42,086 nt of DNA, from assembly GCA_018831265.1 (NCBI GenBank), contig JAHJCO010000027.1, forward strand, positions 1-42,086, in the 5' to 3' direction. The notes under the pieces are model-generated. The model was not told where the DNA came from, searched no databases, and saw only the letters and a list, made by a program, of their open reading frames with translations. The translations under genes and the position numbers were made by a program. The DNA is from Actinomycetota bacterium. GTDB lineage: Bacteria > Actinomycetota > Geothermincolia > Fen-727 > Anoxymicrobiaceae. Shown here in pieces: positions 18,725 to 27,500 of this stretch. The stretch's first letter is position 1; every line of letters begins with the position of its first letter.

Positions 18725-18800
18725 GCCCCGAAGGAGTGAACCGCCGGTCGGCGGGAACGTCCAAAGAAGAAGTAGCCCCTGACGGATTGAGAGGAAGACG

Positions 18801-19169
18801 GTGGGCAGGTACGCGCTGAAGCTGTCGGCACTCGCCGTTCTCGTGGCGATCCTGGCGCTCGCCGGGTGCGGCGGTTCCACCACGGGAAAGAGCACGACAC
18901 CCGGGGGCTTCAACCTCAGCATACCGACCATCAGCGCTCCCGTCGTACAGCAGACCGCCCCACCGGCACCGGCCCCAACCCCCGGCGAGCCCGAGACGGA
19001 ACCGGAGCCCGAGCCGGACACTGGAGCCCGGACGCAACCCACTACCCCGGTGGAGCCGACCACACCGACCACCGTGCCGACCACCCCGACCACCCCGACC
19101 ACCCCGGCCACCGTGCCGACCACCCCGACCACACCAACCACACCCACCTCTCCGACCTGCCCCACCTGA
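18801..19169 (+). CDS. Thr/Pro-rich lipoprotein
   Basis: 122 residues from GTG 18801, with GAGGAAG upstream. A lipoprotein signal peptide ends in LALAGC (lipobox, Cys near residue 23). The rest is low-complexity: Pro/Glu-rich around 60-75, then repeats of TTP and PTTV up to the end. Such tails behave as flexible wall-spanning spacers. No folded domain follows, so the protein is either a stub or an anchor for something else. The DNA repeats in the tail (ACCACCCCG) could slip in replication. Confidence 0.72.
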   Translation: MGRYALKLSALAVLVAILALAGCGGSTTGKSTTPGGFNLSIPTISAPVVQQTAPPAPAPTPGEPETEPEPEPDTGARTQPTTPVEPTTPTTVPTTPTTPTTPATVPTTPTTPTTPTSPTCPT

Positions 19170-19181
19170 CCGTGAGGTGAC

Positions 19182-19195
19182 GGCCCGGTCGGGCC
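19182..19195 (+). terminator. Possible weak terminator hairpin
   Basis: GGCCC-GGTC-GGGCC is a perfect five-base-pair hairpin 12 bases after the lipoprotein stop. The following bases (TTAGTG) are not a true T-run, so termination is uncertain. Confidence 0.35.
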
Positions 19196-19363
19196 TTAGT
19201 GTTCCATTTCATAAGTACGGTAACGTACCGAGAGCGCCGGGGCGCCGCTCCCGCAAGGCGCACGACTGACGCGTACGCCCGTCGTACTCGGAGGGAGTGG
19301 AACGCAGCGGGTGTGGATGCAGCGGCGTTCGAATACGAGCGTATTTATGGAATGGAGCACTAA
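19196..19363. repeat. 168-bp palindromic element with terminal inverted repeats (MITE-like)
   Basis: The left end TTAGTGTTCCATTTCATAAG with TACG (19196-19219) is matched in inverted orientation at 19340-19363, ending GGAATGGAGCACTAA; 21 of 24 positions pair. Inside are smaller hairpins: GTACG-GTAA-CGTAC (19215-19228), AATACG-AG-CGTATT (19332-19345) and GAACGC paired with GCGTTC. No ORF fills it. It may be a miniature inverted-repeat element or a structured RNA; no target duplication is obvious. Confidence 0.65.
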
Positions 19364-19446
19364 GACAGGGATAGAGACACCGCGGTCGAATAACGCGTGC
19401 AGCGGATTCCGATCGTCACATAGGGGCGGCTGGTAAGGGAGCGAAC

Positions 19447-19668
19447 ATCAGACGCGGACGCGTAGCGGTAATAGTCATCGCCATTGTCATACTGCTCGGG
19501 ATCAACGTGGCCCTTATCTGGAAGTACGCGGGCCACAAGGCAACGACCGGCGGAGGCATCACTACCGCCCCGCCCCCTGGCGCTTCCAGCCCGCCCGCGA
19601 GCGTGCCCACCGTCCCCTCCACGGCCCCTCCCCCCGATACCGGGACCCAGGCGACACCCATTCCCTGA
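19447..19668 (+). CDS. Small membrane-anchored Pro/Ala-rich protein (ATC start)
   Basis: 73 residues. After IRRGRVAV comes one membrane helix (VIVIAIVILLGINVALIWKY), then a Pro/Ala/Thr-rich tail ending PPPDTGTQATPIP. The plan (short basic N-terminus, helix, Pro-rich tail with PPDT words) matches the 21926 protein, which begins MKHERAVLILVGVLILGL, so the two are probably paralogues. The frame is open upstream without ATG, GTG or TTG, and the first standard codon (GTG) is within the helix. GGGAG at 19437-19441 is followed five bases later by ATC 19447, exactly where a start is needed. Function is unknown. Confidence 0.65.
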   Translation: MRRGRVAVIVIAIVILLGINVALIWKYAGHKATTGGGITTAPPPGASSPPASVPTVPSTAPPPDTGTQATPIP

Positions 19669-19735
19669 AGCAGAAAACACTGGCTTATTCACGATATCGG
19701 GCATTTCAATGACTGGTGAAAATATAATTATGGTG

Positions 19736-19761
19736 ATATTGACCCAATATACAGCTTGACA
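19736..19761 (+). promoter_or_regulatory. Palindrome and -35-like box before the AbiE-type pair
   Basis: ATATTG-ACC-CAATAT (19736-19750) is a perfect inverted repeat just upstream of TTGACA (19756-19761). No good -10 is seen at the usual distance. AbiEi antitoxins repress their own promoters, so the palindrome is a reasonable operator candidate. The region 19670-19795 is clearly AT-rich compared with the rest of the window. Confidence 0.4.
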
Positions 19762-19795
19762 TATTATTTCATCATATGCTGAAAGGGAATATATA

Positions 19796-20893
19796 GTGAA
19801 AACCATCAGAGAATCAGAACTCATGCAGCTAATAGCTCAACAAGCTGATCAGATCCTCCGCGACACTGGACTATTAGAGGTCGGCGTGACCGAGACGAAC
19901 CCATTCCCGGCCCTGCATGCGAGGCAGCAGATGTTCAGATACCCGGATATTTCCATTGTTGTCACAACAAGAGACGGTGTCGAGTACAAGCTCGTTTTCG
20001 AAGTGATGCGGCAAGTTCAGCCAAAGCATCTTCGTCTGATTGCCGCTCAGTTCGCACTACTGATGCAGCAGAACCCGAACTGGTACGGCATCGTCGCTGG
20101 ATCCTATCTGTCACGTGAATCCTTGAGGTTCTGCAGAGATAATGGGATGGGCTGCATGGATGCCGCAGGCAACTGTTTCCTCAGTTTTGATGGCGTGTCT
20201 ATCAACGTGGAGGGAAGGCCGAATCCATATAAGGAGAAGCGGCCGCTCAAGTCCTTGTTTTCGCCAAAGGCGACGCGGGTGCTCCGCGTGCTCCTGTCTG
20301 AGCCGGAGCGGAACTGGAAGGTGCAAGAGCTCGCGGCATCAGCCAATGTGAGTACAGGATTGGTGTCCAACGTCAAGAGAAAGCTGGAGGACAACGAATT
20401 TGTTGTGTTGATCAGTCACGGTGGCAAAGCTGGATTCAGACTGGCGAACCCGGAAGCACTGCTGAGGAAATGGGCGGCGGACTACAAGTACACGAGGAAT
20501 ACCATTACTAACTTCTATTCAATGGAATCTACTAAGAGAATAGAGGATCAAATAGCGCAATATTGCCGGGCGAAGGATACTAATTATGCCTTCACGTTGA
20601 CGTCCGGCGCCGAACTCGTTGCACCCTTCCTCCGGTATCAGCGAGTGTTTGCCTACCTGGATGGAGACACTGATGAAATCGCCCAGTCGCTTGACTGGCA
20701 ACAAGTCTCTTCAGGGCCAAACGTGTCAATCCTGAAACCCTATGACGATTACGTATTGTATGGAGTCAGAGAAATCGAGGACAAGCGCGTTGTCTCGGAC
20801 ATCCAACTCTACCTCGACTTATACAACTTCAGGCAGGGCGGTCGAGAAGCCGCGGAGCATCTCCTGGCCATGAGACTGGAGGAGGCTTGGTAA
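19796..20893 (+). CDS. AbiEi-family antitoxin/regulator with PD-(D/E)XK-like N-terminus
   Basis: 365 residues from GTG 19796. The N-terminal half resembles the endonuclease-like fold seen in many AbiEi-type proteins: RYPDISIVV (Asp51), KLVFEVMRQVQ (Glu69) and GIVAGSYLSRESLRFCRDNG with GCMDAAGNCFLSF. The usual E-x-K lysine is Met71 here, so nuclease activity is doubtful. A winged helix follows (LFSPKATRVLRVLLSEPERN, then VQELAASANVSTGLVSNVKR), expected to bind the promoter. The 3' end overlaps the nucleotidyltransferase gene. Together they form a type IV toxin-antitoxin or abortive-infection module. GC content is lower than on either side and codon use is mixed, consistent with horizontal gain. 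Confidence 0.78.
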   Translation: MKTIRESELMQLIAQQADQILRDTGLLEVGVTETNPFPALHARQQMFRYPDISIVVTTRDGVEYKLVFEVMRQVQPKHLRLIAAQFALLMQQNPNWYGIVAGSYLSRESLRFCRDNGMGCMDAAGNCFLSFDGVSINVEGRPNPYKEKRPLKSLFSPKATRVLRVLLSEPERNWKVQELAASANVSTGLVSNVKRKLEDNEFVVLISHGGKAGFRLANPEALLRKWAADYKYTRNTITNFYSMESTKRIEDQIAQYCRAKDTNYAFTLTSGAELVAPFLRYQRVFAYLDGDTDEIAQSLDWQQVSSGPNVSILKPYDDYVLYGVREIEDKRVVSDIQLYLDLYNFRQGGREAAEHLLAMRLEEAW

Positions 20894-21735
20894 CGAAGAG
20901 CGACTATCCCGCAGACAGTGTTGCGGCTTGTAATCAGGTACTCGTCGAACTGATGACTATTCTTGGAGAATACCGTGAACACGCAGTGCTGGTCGGTGGC
21001 TGGGTACCTAGCCTCTATCCGGTACTGAATGATGGAGACTACACAGGAACGACGGACATCGACCTGGCGTTGAATCACTCAGCGATTCCAGAAGATGCTT
21101 ACTCAAGGATCATCGACATCCTTGATGACGCCGGTTACGTAGCTGACGAACGCAACCCTGCGGAATTCAAGCGATCAGTAACACTGCCGAGTGGGCGCGA
21201 AGCGCAGGTCCTTGTCCACTTCATGTCAGGAGAATACGGAGGAACGACCCGAGGCCACCGTCACCAGCGTGTTCAAGATCTTTTTGCTCGCAAGGCGAGA
21301 GGATGTGACCTGGTATTTCTGGATAATGTATTGGTTAGGATTGAAGGCGTGATGCCAGACGGCGCCAGGAATAGCATGCAGATCCGCCTTGCCGGCATCG
21401 TATCGTTCTTGGCGATGAAAGGCATGGCACTCTTTACCCGCAGTAAGGCAAAGGATGCTTACGACATCACCTATGTCCTCCGAAACTACCCTGGGGGACC
21501 TTCGTCTATTGCGGATGAAGCGAGGAGAATGATCGAACACCCGCTTGTCCGTGAAGGATTCGAGAAAATACGGGCCAAGTTCCAGGATGTTGACGGAATC
21601 GGTCCGGTCTGGTGCGTCGCTTTCGAGGAAATCACAGATGAGGAAGCGGTTGCCTTCGGCAGGCGTGACTCATATCAGAGAGCGACTCGATTGCTCGATC
21701 TGTTAGGAATCGAACCGTATGACATGACCGATTGA
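20887..21735 (+). CDS. AbiEii-like nucleotidyltransferase toxin
   Basis: 282 residues from TTG 20887, which overlaps the stop of the antitoxin gene by seven bases and is preceded by GGAGG. The nucleotidyltransferase core is visible: AVLVGGWVPSLYP (Gly37-Gly38) and TGTTDIDLALN (Asp57, Asp59, metal ligands), then LAGIVSFLAMKGMAL and SKAKDAYDITYVLRN, the C-terminal signature of AbiEii-type enzymes. AbiEii-type toxins transfer nucleotides to targets such as tRNA acceptor ends. Overlap with the regulator suggests coupled translation. A housekeeping nucleotidyltransferase is possible but the pairing argues for toxin-antitoxin. Confidence 0.8.
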   Translation: MVTKSDYPADSVAACNQVLVELMTILGEYREHAVLVGGWVPSLYPVLNDGDYTGTTDIDLALNHSAIPEDAYSRIIDILDDAGYVADERNPAEFKRSVTLPSGREAQVLVHFMSGEYGGTTRGHRHQRVQDLFARKARGCDLVFLDNVLVRIEGVMPDGARNSMQIRLAGIVSFLAMKGMALFTRSKAKDAYDITYVLRNYPGGPSSIADEARRMIEHPLVREGFEKIRAKFQDVDGIGPVWCVAFEEITDEEAVAFGRRDSYQRATRLLDLLGIEPYDMTD

Positions 21736-21925
21736 ACCGTAGTGAGCCGGGCCGTAGGATGCACACTTCGTAAGACAGGTTGCCGCACGGTTCATAACTG
21801 CAATCTTGCATGTTCCGGCGACCGCAGTAGACACCCCCGCGATACCGATTGCACCGCGCCAAGGAGGATATTGTCAGATGGATTGCACGCCGTAACGCCT
21901 CGCCGATATACGCAATAGAAGGGGT

Positions 21926-22612
21926 ATGAAGCACGAGAGGGCCGTTCTCATACTAGTAGGTGTGCTGATCCTGGGGCTCCTGAATGTGGGCCTCATCCTG
22001 AGGTTCCCCGAGAGCCACCAGTCATCAGGGGCGGGCGTGGACTCCTCGACCGGCGCGACCGCGGAAAGCGAGGGTGGAACCGTGAACCCCCGCTCCAGCG
22101 GTCCCGGTACGGACTCGGAGACGGGAGCGACGCCGGCCGCCGGGGAAGCGGGCCAGCCCGCGCCCGGAGCCGACACCGTCACAGGTGCGACCGGGACAGT
22201 GAGTCAGTCCCCCAGTGGAACGCCCACCACCGATACCGTAACGAGTCCTACACCGTCGGCGGAGCCGGCACCCTCGCCGTCCCCCAGCCCGGCTCCCCCT
22301 CCAGACACCACTACGGGGCCTACTCCGCCGACGCCTCCTTCCCCGTCACCCGCACCGCCGCCCGACACCAACACGGGACCTACCCCGGCACCGTCGCCGG
22401 CGCCAGTTCCAGGGGAGGACGAAGAGGAAGAGCCGGCCGAACGCGAGGAGGATACGGTCTCGATGCTCCTGGACGCCGCGAAGGTCGCACTTCTGCCGGT
22501 GGTCGGCTCCGAGGAGCTCGAGCGGCTCAGGATGGCGCGGCTGTTAGCCCACCTCTTGGGACGGGACTTCAGTCCCGTATCGATGTCGATCAGCCGAGCC
22601 GCCGCGGACTGA
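21926..22612 (+). CDS. Membrane-anchored Pro/Ser/Thr-rich protein
   Basis: 228 residues from ATG 21926 behind AGAAGGGG. A membrane helix (VLILVGVLILGLLNVGLILR, about 7-26) is followed by a long Pro/Ser/Thr-rich region with recurring DTxTGPTP and SPAPPPDT words, an acidic patch (EDEEEEPAEREED) and a short helical end (LLDAAKVALLPVVGSEELER). The last 18 or so residues (GRDFSPVSMSISRAAAD) are encoded by a REP-like repeat (22561-22619), so the original C-terminus has probably been replaced. It is related in plan to the 19447 protein. The gap 21736-21925 holds no gene that I can support; it has an isolated AAGGAGG at 21860-21866 followed only by tiny frames. Confidence 0.7.
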   Translation: MKHERAVLILVGVLILGLLNVGLILRFPESHQSSGAGVDSSTGATAESEGGTVNPRSSGPGTDSETGATPAAGEAGQPAPGADTVTGATGTVSQSPSGTPTTDTVTSPTPSAEPAPSPSPSPAPPPDTTTGPTPPTPPSPSPAPPPDTNTGPTPAPSPAPVPGEDEEEEPAEREEDTVSMLLDAAKVALLPVVGSEELERLRMARLLAHLLGRDFSPVSMSISRAAAD

Positions 22613-22679
22613 AGTCCGCACCCAATCAATGATGTCGATCAGCCGAGCCGCCGCGTACTGAAGTCCGCGCCGAATCAAT
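22561..22679. repeat. REP-like hairpins with a 49-bp tandem duplication
   Basis: The hairpin ACGGGAC-TTCA-GTCCCGT (22561-22578) is followed by two tandem 49-bp units, 22582-22630 and 22631-22679, identical at 46 positions. Each opens GATGTCGATCAGCCGAGCCG. The first holds the perfect hairpin GCGGAC-TGAA-GTCCGC (22604-22619); in the second a G-to-T change weakens it. The stop codon of the upstream gene lies in the first hairpin loop. Confidence 0.8.
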
Positions 22680-22697
22680 AGGAGCTTGAGATCGCGC

Positions 22698-23897
22698 TCA
22701 GGTGATGTCGCCGGGCCTGAACCGCCTGGTTGACAGCAGGGCCGGACCCTGGTGCCGCATCGTCCCCGCCAGCATCTGCCACCCGAACGTAGAGTGCCAG
22801 GACGTGTCCACCGGCTCCCCCAGTGCAGCGGAGATAATCTCCAGGATGTGGTAGGTGGGTAGCCCGGTGCGGTACAGCGCCTTTCCCGTGGAGAACATCT
22901 GCAGGCACCCCGAGCAGTAGGTCACGATCGCGTCCGCGCCACTGGTCTTCGCCTCCCGCATGACCCTGATGGTATAGGGGAGGAGCCTGAGAGGATTGTA
23001 AGCGCTGGGCGCGCTGAAGCCGGCCCCGATCCCGCAGCAGAGCATGCAGTCGCCACGGCACCCCATCTCCACCACCTCGGCCCCGGCGCGCCTCAGGATC
23101 TCGCGGGGGATCTCCATGTACTGCTCGCCGAACTGCTTCCCGTAGCACGACTCCTGGACCGCGACCCTCATACGCTGCGGGCTGGTGAACTCCAGTTCGC
23201 CCGAGTCAAGCCGGCGCTTCAGCACTTGGAGGTACGACTCCATCTCGAAGTCATACTCGGCTCCGAAGTGGGGGAGGACCTCGGTGAAGATGTAGTAGCC
23301 CGCGGTGCACAGGATGGTGACCTTCTTCGCTTCCAGCGTGCGGAAGTACTCGGTGGTCCGGCGGGCCACTCCCCTGAGCTGGTCGAAGAGCCCCATCCTG
23401 AAGTACATCTCCCCGCAGCACTGCTCCAGGGAACCGCGGATGTCCAGCCCGGAAAGCGCCCGCGTCCTGGTGAGCCGGGGCGTCGCGATGACGTTGCACC
23501 CCGGGTAGCAGACCTCATCGGCGGGGGTCATGTCCTGCCAGGACTCGATGAGGGCGCGGTCGGCCGCGGACATGCGGTCGATGACGAAGGTACGGAAGTT
23601 GGGGTCCGAGTGGGGCAGGAAGAACCGGGCCCGCTCCGGCAGGCCGCGTTCGGCGTTCATCTCGGCCCAGCGGTTGATGATGAGCTCACCCGGGTTGCAC
23701 TCGTGCGGGCAGTAGAAGTCGCAGTCCAGGCAGGAGGTGCACCTGGTGAGGACCGGGCTGGGGCGCCCCTCGCGCAGGTTGGCCATCTCCCGGCGCGCCT
23801 CGTCCTCGGACAGGTGCATGACCGGGCAGAGCACCAGGCAGGTGCCGCACTGCTCGCACTCATCCTCTTTGTATGCCTTCGGGGTCTGATACTCCAT
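22698..23897 (-). CDS. CCG-domain iron-sulfur protein (HdrCB/GlpC-like)
   Basis: 399 residues from ATG 23897, six bases after GGGAG. The N-terminus has two 4Fe-4S motifs, CEQCGTCLVLCP (Cys14, 17, 20, 24) and CTSCLDCDFYCP (Cys53, 56, 59, 63). Two CCG-type cysteine domains follow: EVCYPGCN with EQCCGEMYF, and QESCYGKQF with CMLCCGIGAG and TYCSGC. This is the plan of fused heterodisulfide-reductase C and B subunits and of GlpC-like quinone or thiol oxidoreductase subunits. In the first CCG domain the final CxxC reads CTAG, so only one noncubane-type cluster may be complete. The partner electron donor is not in the window. Only comFB lies upstream on this strand. Confidence 0.85.
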   Translation of the reverse strand: MEYQTPKAYKEDECEQCGTCLVLCPVMHLSEDEARREMANLREGRPSPVLTRCTSCLDCDFYCPHECNPGELIINRWAEMNAERGLPERARFFLPHSDPNFRTFVIDRMSAADRALIESWQDMTPADEVCYPGCNVIATPRLTRTRALSGLDIRGSLEQCCGEMYFRMGLFDQLRGVARRTTEYFRTLEAKKVTILCTAGYYIFTEVLPHFGAEYDFEMESYLQVLKRRLDSGELEFTSPQRMRVAVQESCYGKQFGEQYMEIPREILRRAGAEVVEMGCRGDCMLCCGIGAGFSAPSAYNPLRLLPYTIRVMREAKTSGADAIVTYCSGCLQMFSTGKALYRTGLPTYHILEIISAALGEPVDTSWHSTFGWQMLAGTMRHQGPALLSTRRFRPGDIT

Positions 23898-23930
23898 TTC
23901 TGCTCCCCATCCGGAGGCCTGTCGATTGGG

Positions 23931-23948
23931 CGCGGACCTCAGTCCGCG
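23931..23948. repeat. REP-like hairpin between the CCG and ComFB genes
   Basis: CGCGGAC-CTCA-GTCCGCG is a perfect seven-base-pair stem with a four-base loop, of the same family as the hairpins at 22561-22619. It lies in the 80-base gap upstream of the CCG-domain gene. Confidence 0.65.
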
Positions 23949-23977
23949 GAGGGTCGGGGTGGGGGTGTCTCTACCCC

Positions 23978-24241
23978 CTAGTGCCTCGGGTGCTCCTTGA
24001 CCTGCTTGAGCGCCTTGCGAACCGCGACGATGGTGTCGGCCCTGAACTGGGCGATGAGCTCTCCCATGCGGGCGTACGCGTAGCCCTTGTCGGTCACCAC
24101 GTACTTGGGCTTGACGTCGTTGAGGGAGGCCGCGATGACGTCCAGGCGGCAGCGCGGGCACCCGCAGAAGTCCCGGTCCTCCGCGATGATCTCGTCGACG
24201 TAGTCGCTGACCACGTCCTCCATGAAGTTCTTTAAGTGCAC
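23978..24241 (-). CDS. ComFB-family protein
   Basis: 87 residues from GTG 24241, four bases after GGAGG. The sequence follows the ComFB pattern: KNFMEDVVSDYVDEIIAED, then FCGCPRCRLDVIAASLND and PKYVVTDKGYAYAR. The C-x-C-x-x-C cluster probably binds zinc. ComFB was named from a Bacillus competence operon; relatives have been reported to bind cyclic dinucleotides, but which ligand applies here cannot be seen. No other competence gene is present. It is transcribed toward the CCG-domain gene, so they may share a message. Confidence 0.82.
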   Translation of the reverse strand: MHLKNFMEDVVSDYVDEIIAEDRDFCGCPRCRLDVIAASLNDVKPKYVVTDKGYAYARMGELIAQFRADTIVAVRKALKQVKEHPRH

Positions 24242-24285
24242 TACTCCTCCCCGTACGAGCCCACAGGATGATTATAAACCTCAAC

Positions 24286-24395
24286 GCGCCAGGGAGGGGC
24301 CATTTTTCTCGGCGGTCCTCGGCCGCAACAATGGCGAGTCCGACGGGACTCCCTTCGGCCTGCGGAGGCCTTCGAAAAAGACCCCTCCCCGGCGC
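24286..24395. repeat. 110-bp palindromic element
   Basis: The left arm GCGCCAGGGAGGGGCCATTT plus TTC (24286-24308) pairs with the right arm GAAAAAGACCCCTCCCCGGC plus GC (24374-24395). Inside, CGGCGGTCCTCGGCCGCA is a looser inverted match to TGCGGAGGCCTTCG, and the centre is a hairpin GAGTCC-GACG-GGACTC. It lies between divergent genes, so it is not a simple terminator; a mobile or structured element is more likely. Confidence 0.65.
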
Positions 24396-24469
24396 TTATG
24401 GGAGGCTTACAAGCGGATCGAACACACTATGACCATGACACAGCCAGGGTACTTGGCTCGATTTGCCTC

Positions 24470-24502
24470 TTGCGCCCCCCCCCCCCTGGCGTGAAGTAGA
24501 AT
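24470..24502 (+). promoter_or_regulatory. Putative promoter with a C12 tract in its spacer
   Basis: TAGAAT at 24497-24502 is a good -10 candidate for the giant gene starting at 24561. A run of 12 C (24475-24486) lies just upstream, and TTGCGC (24470-24475) is the nearest -35-like word, 21 bases away. A spacer of 17-18 would need a tract three or four C shorter, so the length of the run could set promoter strength. Confidence 0.4.
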
Positions 24503-24560
24503 CACACAGGTGGCAGTTCGGTCTGCTTGTCCGGCACAAGCGGCTTACGGGGGGAAAGTT

Positions 24561-27500
24561 ATGAGCAACTCGGGGGAAACTCTGTCTAATCGCGCTTGTT
24601 CAATCACTGCTACTTCATGTCTTGTCCTAACTCTGTCAATCGCGGTCGTGTGCGCGCTTGTTCTGTCCGCCAGCGCCGCCGTCCCTCCAACCGTCACCTC
24701 CATCACCCCGGACAGCGCGAGAAGCGGGCACGCCAGCGTGTTCATCAGGAACCTCGCCGGAACCGGGTTCGCAAAAGGCGCTACCGTCAAGCTCACGAAG
24801 AGTGGCCAGGCTGACATCGTCGCCACCAGGGTGGTGGTGGCCTCCTCGCGCAGGATAACCTGCGTACTGGACCTATCAACCGCGGCCCCCGGGGCCTGGG
24901 ACGTAGTGGTGACCAACCAGGACGGAGGAAGCGGACGGCTCACGGGCGGCTTCACCGTCCTTCCTCCTTATCCCAGGATAACGTCGATCACCCCGGACAA
25001 CGCGGGAAGCGGGAATCCCTCCGTATCGGCCACAGTATCCGGGGCACGGTTCCTCCCCGGAGTACAGGTAAGGCTCGCTCGCACCCCCAATGACTACATC
25101 ACCGCCTCCGTGGTCTCGGTCACTCCCACCAGCATCGAGTGCACCTTCGATCTCACCGGAGCGCAGGCCGGAATCCGCGACGTGGTGGTCAGGAACGCCG
25201 ACGGGGGAAGTGACACCCTGGAAAACGGCTTCCGGGTGAACCCCGCCCCGGTGGTGCGCTCAATAATCCCGAACCAGGGGGGGACAGGTAACCCGAGCCT
25301 GCTCATCATCCACCTTGGAGGCTCCCGCTTCGAAGAGGGCGCCCAGGTCTTTCTCGCCAGAACGGGATACGCCCCCATCCAGGCTTCAGGCGTCACGGTC
25401 GTATCGCGCGCCAGCATCACCTGCACCCTGGACCTCACCGGAGCCGCCCTGGGCGCCTGGGACGTCACCGTCATCAACCCCGACGGGGGAAGGGGAGTCT
25501 TAGGAAACGGGTTCCGGGTCACCAGCGAGCCCACGGTCCTGTCCGTCACCCCCGACAACGCGGGAAGCGGAAACGAGAACGCATCCGCGCGGATCACCGG
25601 GGCGGGCTTCTCCCCCGGAGCAACGGTCAAGCTGGTCAGGTACAACGAAACTATTCAGGCCTCACGGATAGACGAACTCACCCCCACCTCCATCTCCTGC
25701 ACCTTCGACCTGAGGGGGGCCAGGCAGGGCTACTGGGACGTGGTGGTCACCAACCCGGACGGGGGATTCGGGACCCTTGCCGACGGCTTCCGCATCACCC
25801 GGGCCCCGCGGGTCAACCTGGTGCTTCCCAACAGCGCTCCAAGCGGAAAAGCGGGCCTGGGCGTCACCGTCTACGGGCTCTACTTCGCACCCGGCGCTTC
25901 TGTCGCCCTCTCCAGGCCACAAGAGGGCGACATCCAGGCCGCGGAAGTCACCTTCGTCTCCTCCAGCAGGCTCACCTGTGTCCTGGACCTCACCAACGCC
26001 CTCCCCGGTACATGGGACGTTCATGTCACCAACCCGGACGGGGGAAGGGGAGTTCGGCTGGGCGGTTTCACCATGACCGAAGGCCCGACCGTCACTTCCA
26101 TCACCCCCTCGAGCGCCCAAACGGGTGAAACAGTCCAGGTAACCGACCTCTCCGGAGACCTCTTCCAGGCGGGAGCGACGGTCAGGCTCACGCGAGAGGG
26201 ACAACCAGAAATCGCCGCCACCGAAGTGGTCGTGGTCTCCCCACAGAAGATCACCTGCACGCTGAACCTCACCGGCGCCTCACCCGGGGCCTGGAACGTG
26301 GTCGTCACCAACCCCGACGGGGGCTCCGGCTCCCTGGGTGGAGGCTTCACCGTGGACATGCTCCCTCCACCCACAGTTACGTCCATCCTCCCCGACTGGG
26401 CCAACTCGGAGGACGGGGTGGTGCCGGTCACCGTAACCGGGACGGAGTTCTCCTCCGGAGCGCAATTCAAACTCTCTCGAACAGGTCACGACGACATCGA
26501 TGCACAGGACGAAACGGTGGTCTCCTCCACAGAGCTCAGCGGCACCCTGAACATCAACCAGGCGGCCTCCGGCTCCTGGGACGTGGTCGTGACCAACCCC
26601 GACTACCAGAGCGGGACACTTCCAAACGGCTTCACCGTGAACCCGCCCCCCTCTCCCACCTCGATAACCCCCGAGAGTGCGGGAAGCGGAGCTACTGAGG
26701 TGAGGGTAACAATCACCGGGACGCACCTGGACCATACCGGGAGTGTCATCCTCGAGAAGGGAGAGCTCAGGATCACCGCCTCCAACCTCTCCATCACCTC
26801 TCCGACCCAGATAACCTGCCTGCTCGATCTCACAGATGCAGAACCCGGAGCCTGGGACCTGGTTGTAACAGACATCTATTCAGGGGAGGGAAGGCTTCCC
26901 GAGGCATTCACCGTGAACCCGGCTCCCGCCGTCTACGGGATTGATCCTGACGAAGCACGGACGGGAGATGTCATCGGGGCAGAGGTCACAGGCTCCGGGT
27001 TCGTAAGAGACGCGACCGTCAAGCTCGTCAGGGGTAGCTTCGAAATCACCTCGGCGACCGACTTCAATTCGGAGGAGAGCCTCACCTGTACCCTGGACCT
27101 GACCGGGGCGGAGGTCGGTGCGTGGTCCGTTGAAGTCATCAACCAGGACGGGGGGACAGGGACCTGGAGCGGCGAATTCACCGTCACAGCTGCCCAGACA
27201 TTGATCTCCATCGAGGTCACCCCCTCGGAGGTCACCCTGGAGAACAACTCGCAGCAGCAGTTCGAGGCGATCGGGCGCGACCAGGACGGGGCCGAGATCC
27301 CCATAACCCCGGATTGGTCCTGCGACACGGAGGCGGGAGAGATAGATCCCGCCGGCCTGTTCACCGCCTTGGGTTGGGGGACCGTAGAGGTCACCGCCTC
27401 GGTGGGAGACCTCACCGGGAAGGCGACTGTACACATCCCGTCCTACATAGGCGGAACCTATCAAGACCTCACCCTCGAGAAGAGGCTCAATCCCTGGATA

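Noticed and set aside
19050..19160. Tandem DNA repeats in the lipoprotein gene as a mobile element
   Set aside because: They encode a TTP/PTT low-complexity tail and are explained by codon-level repetition.
21860..21920. Small leader peptide behind AAGGAGG
   Set aside because: Only frames of 5-15 codons follow, with no conserved feature to support them.
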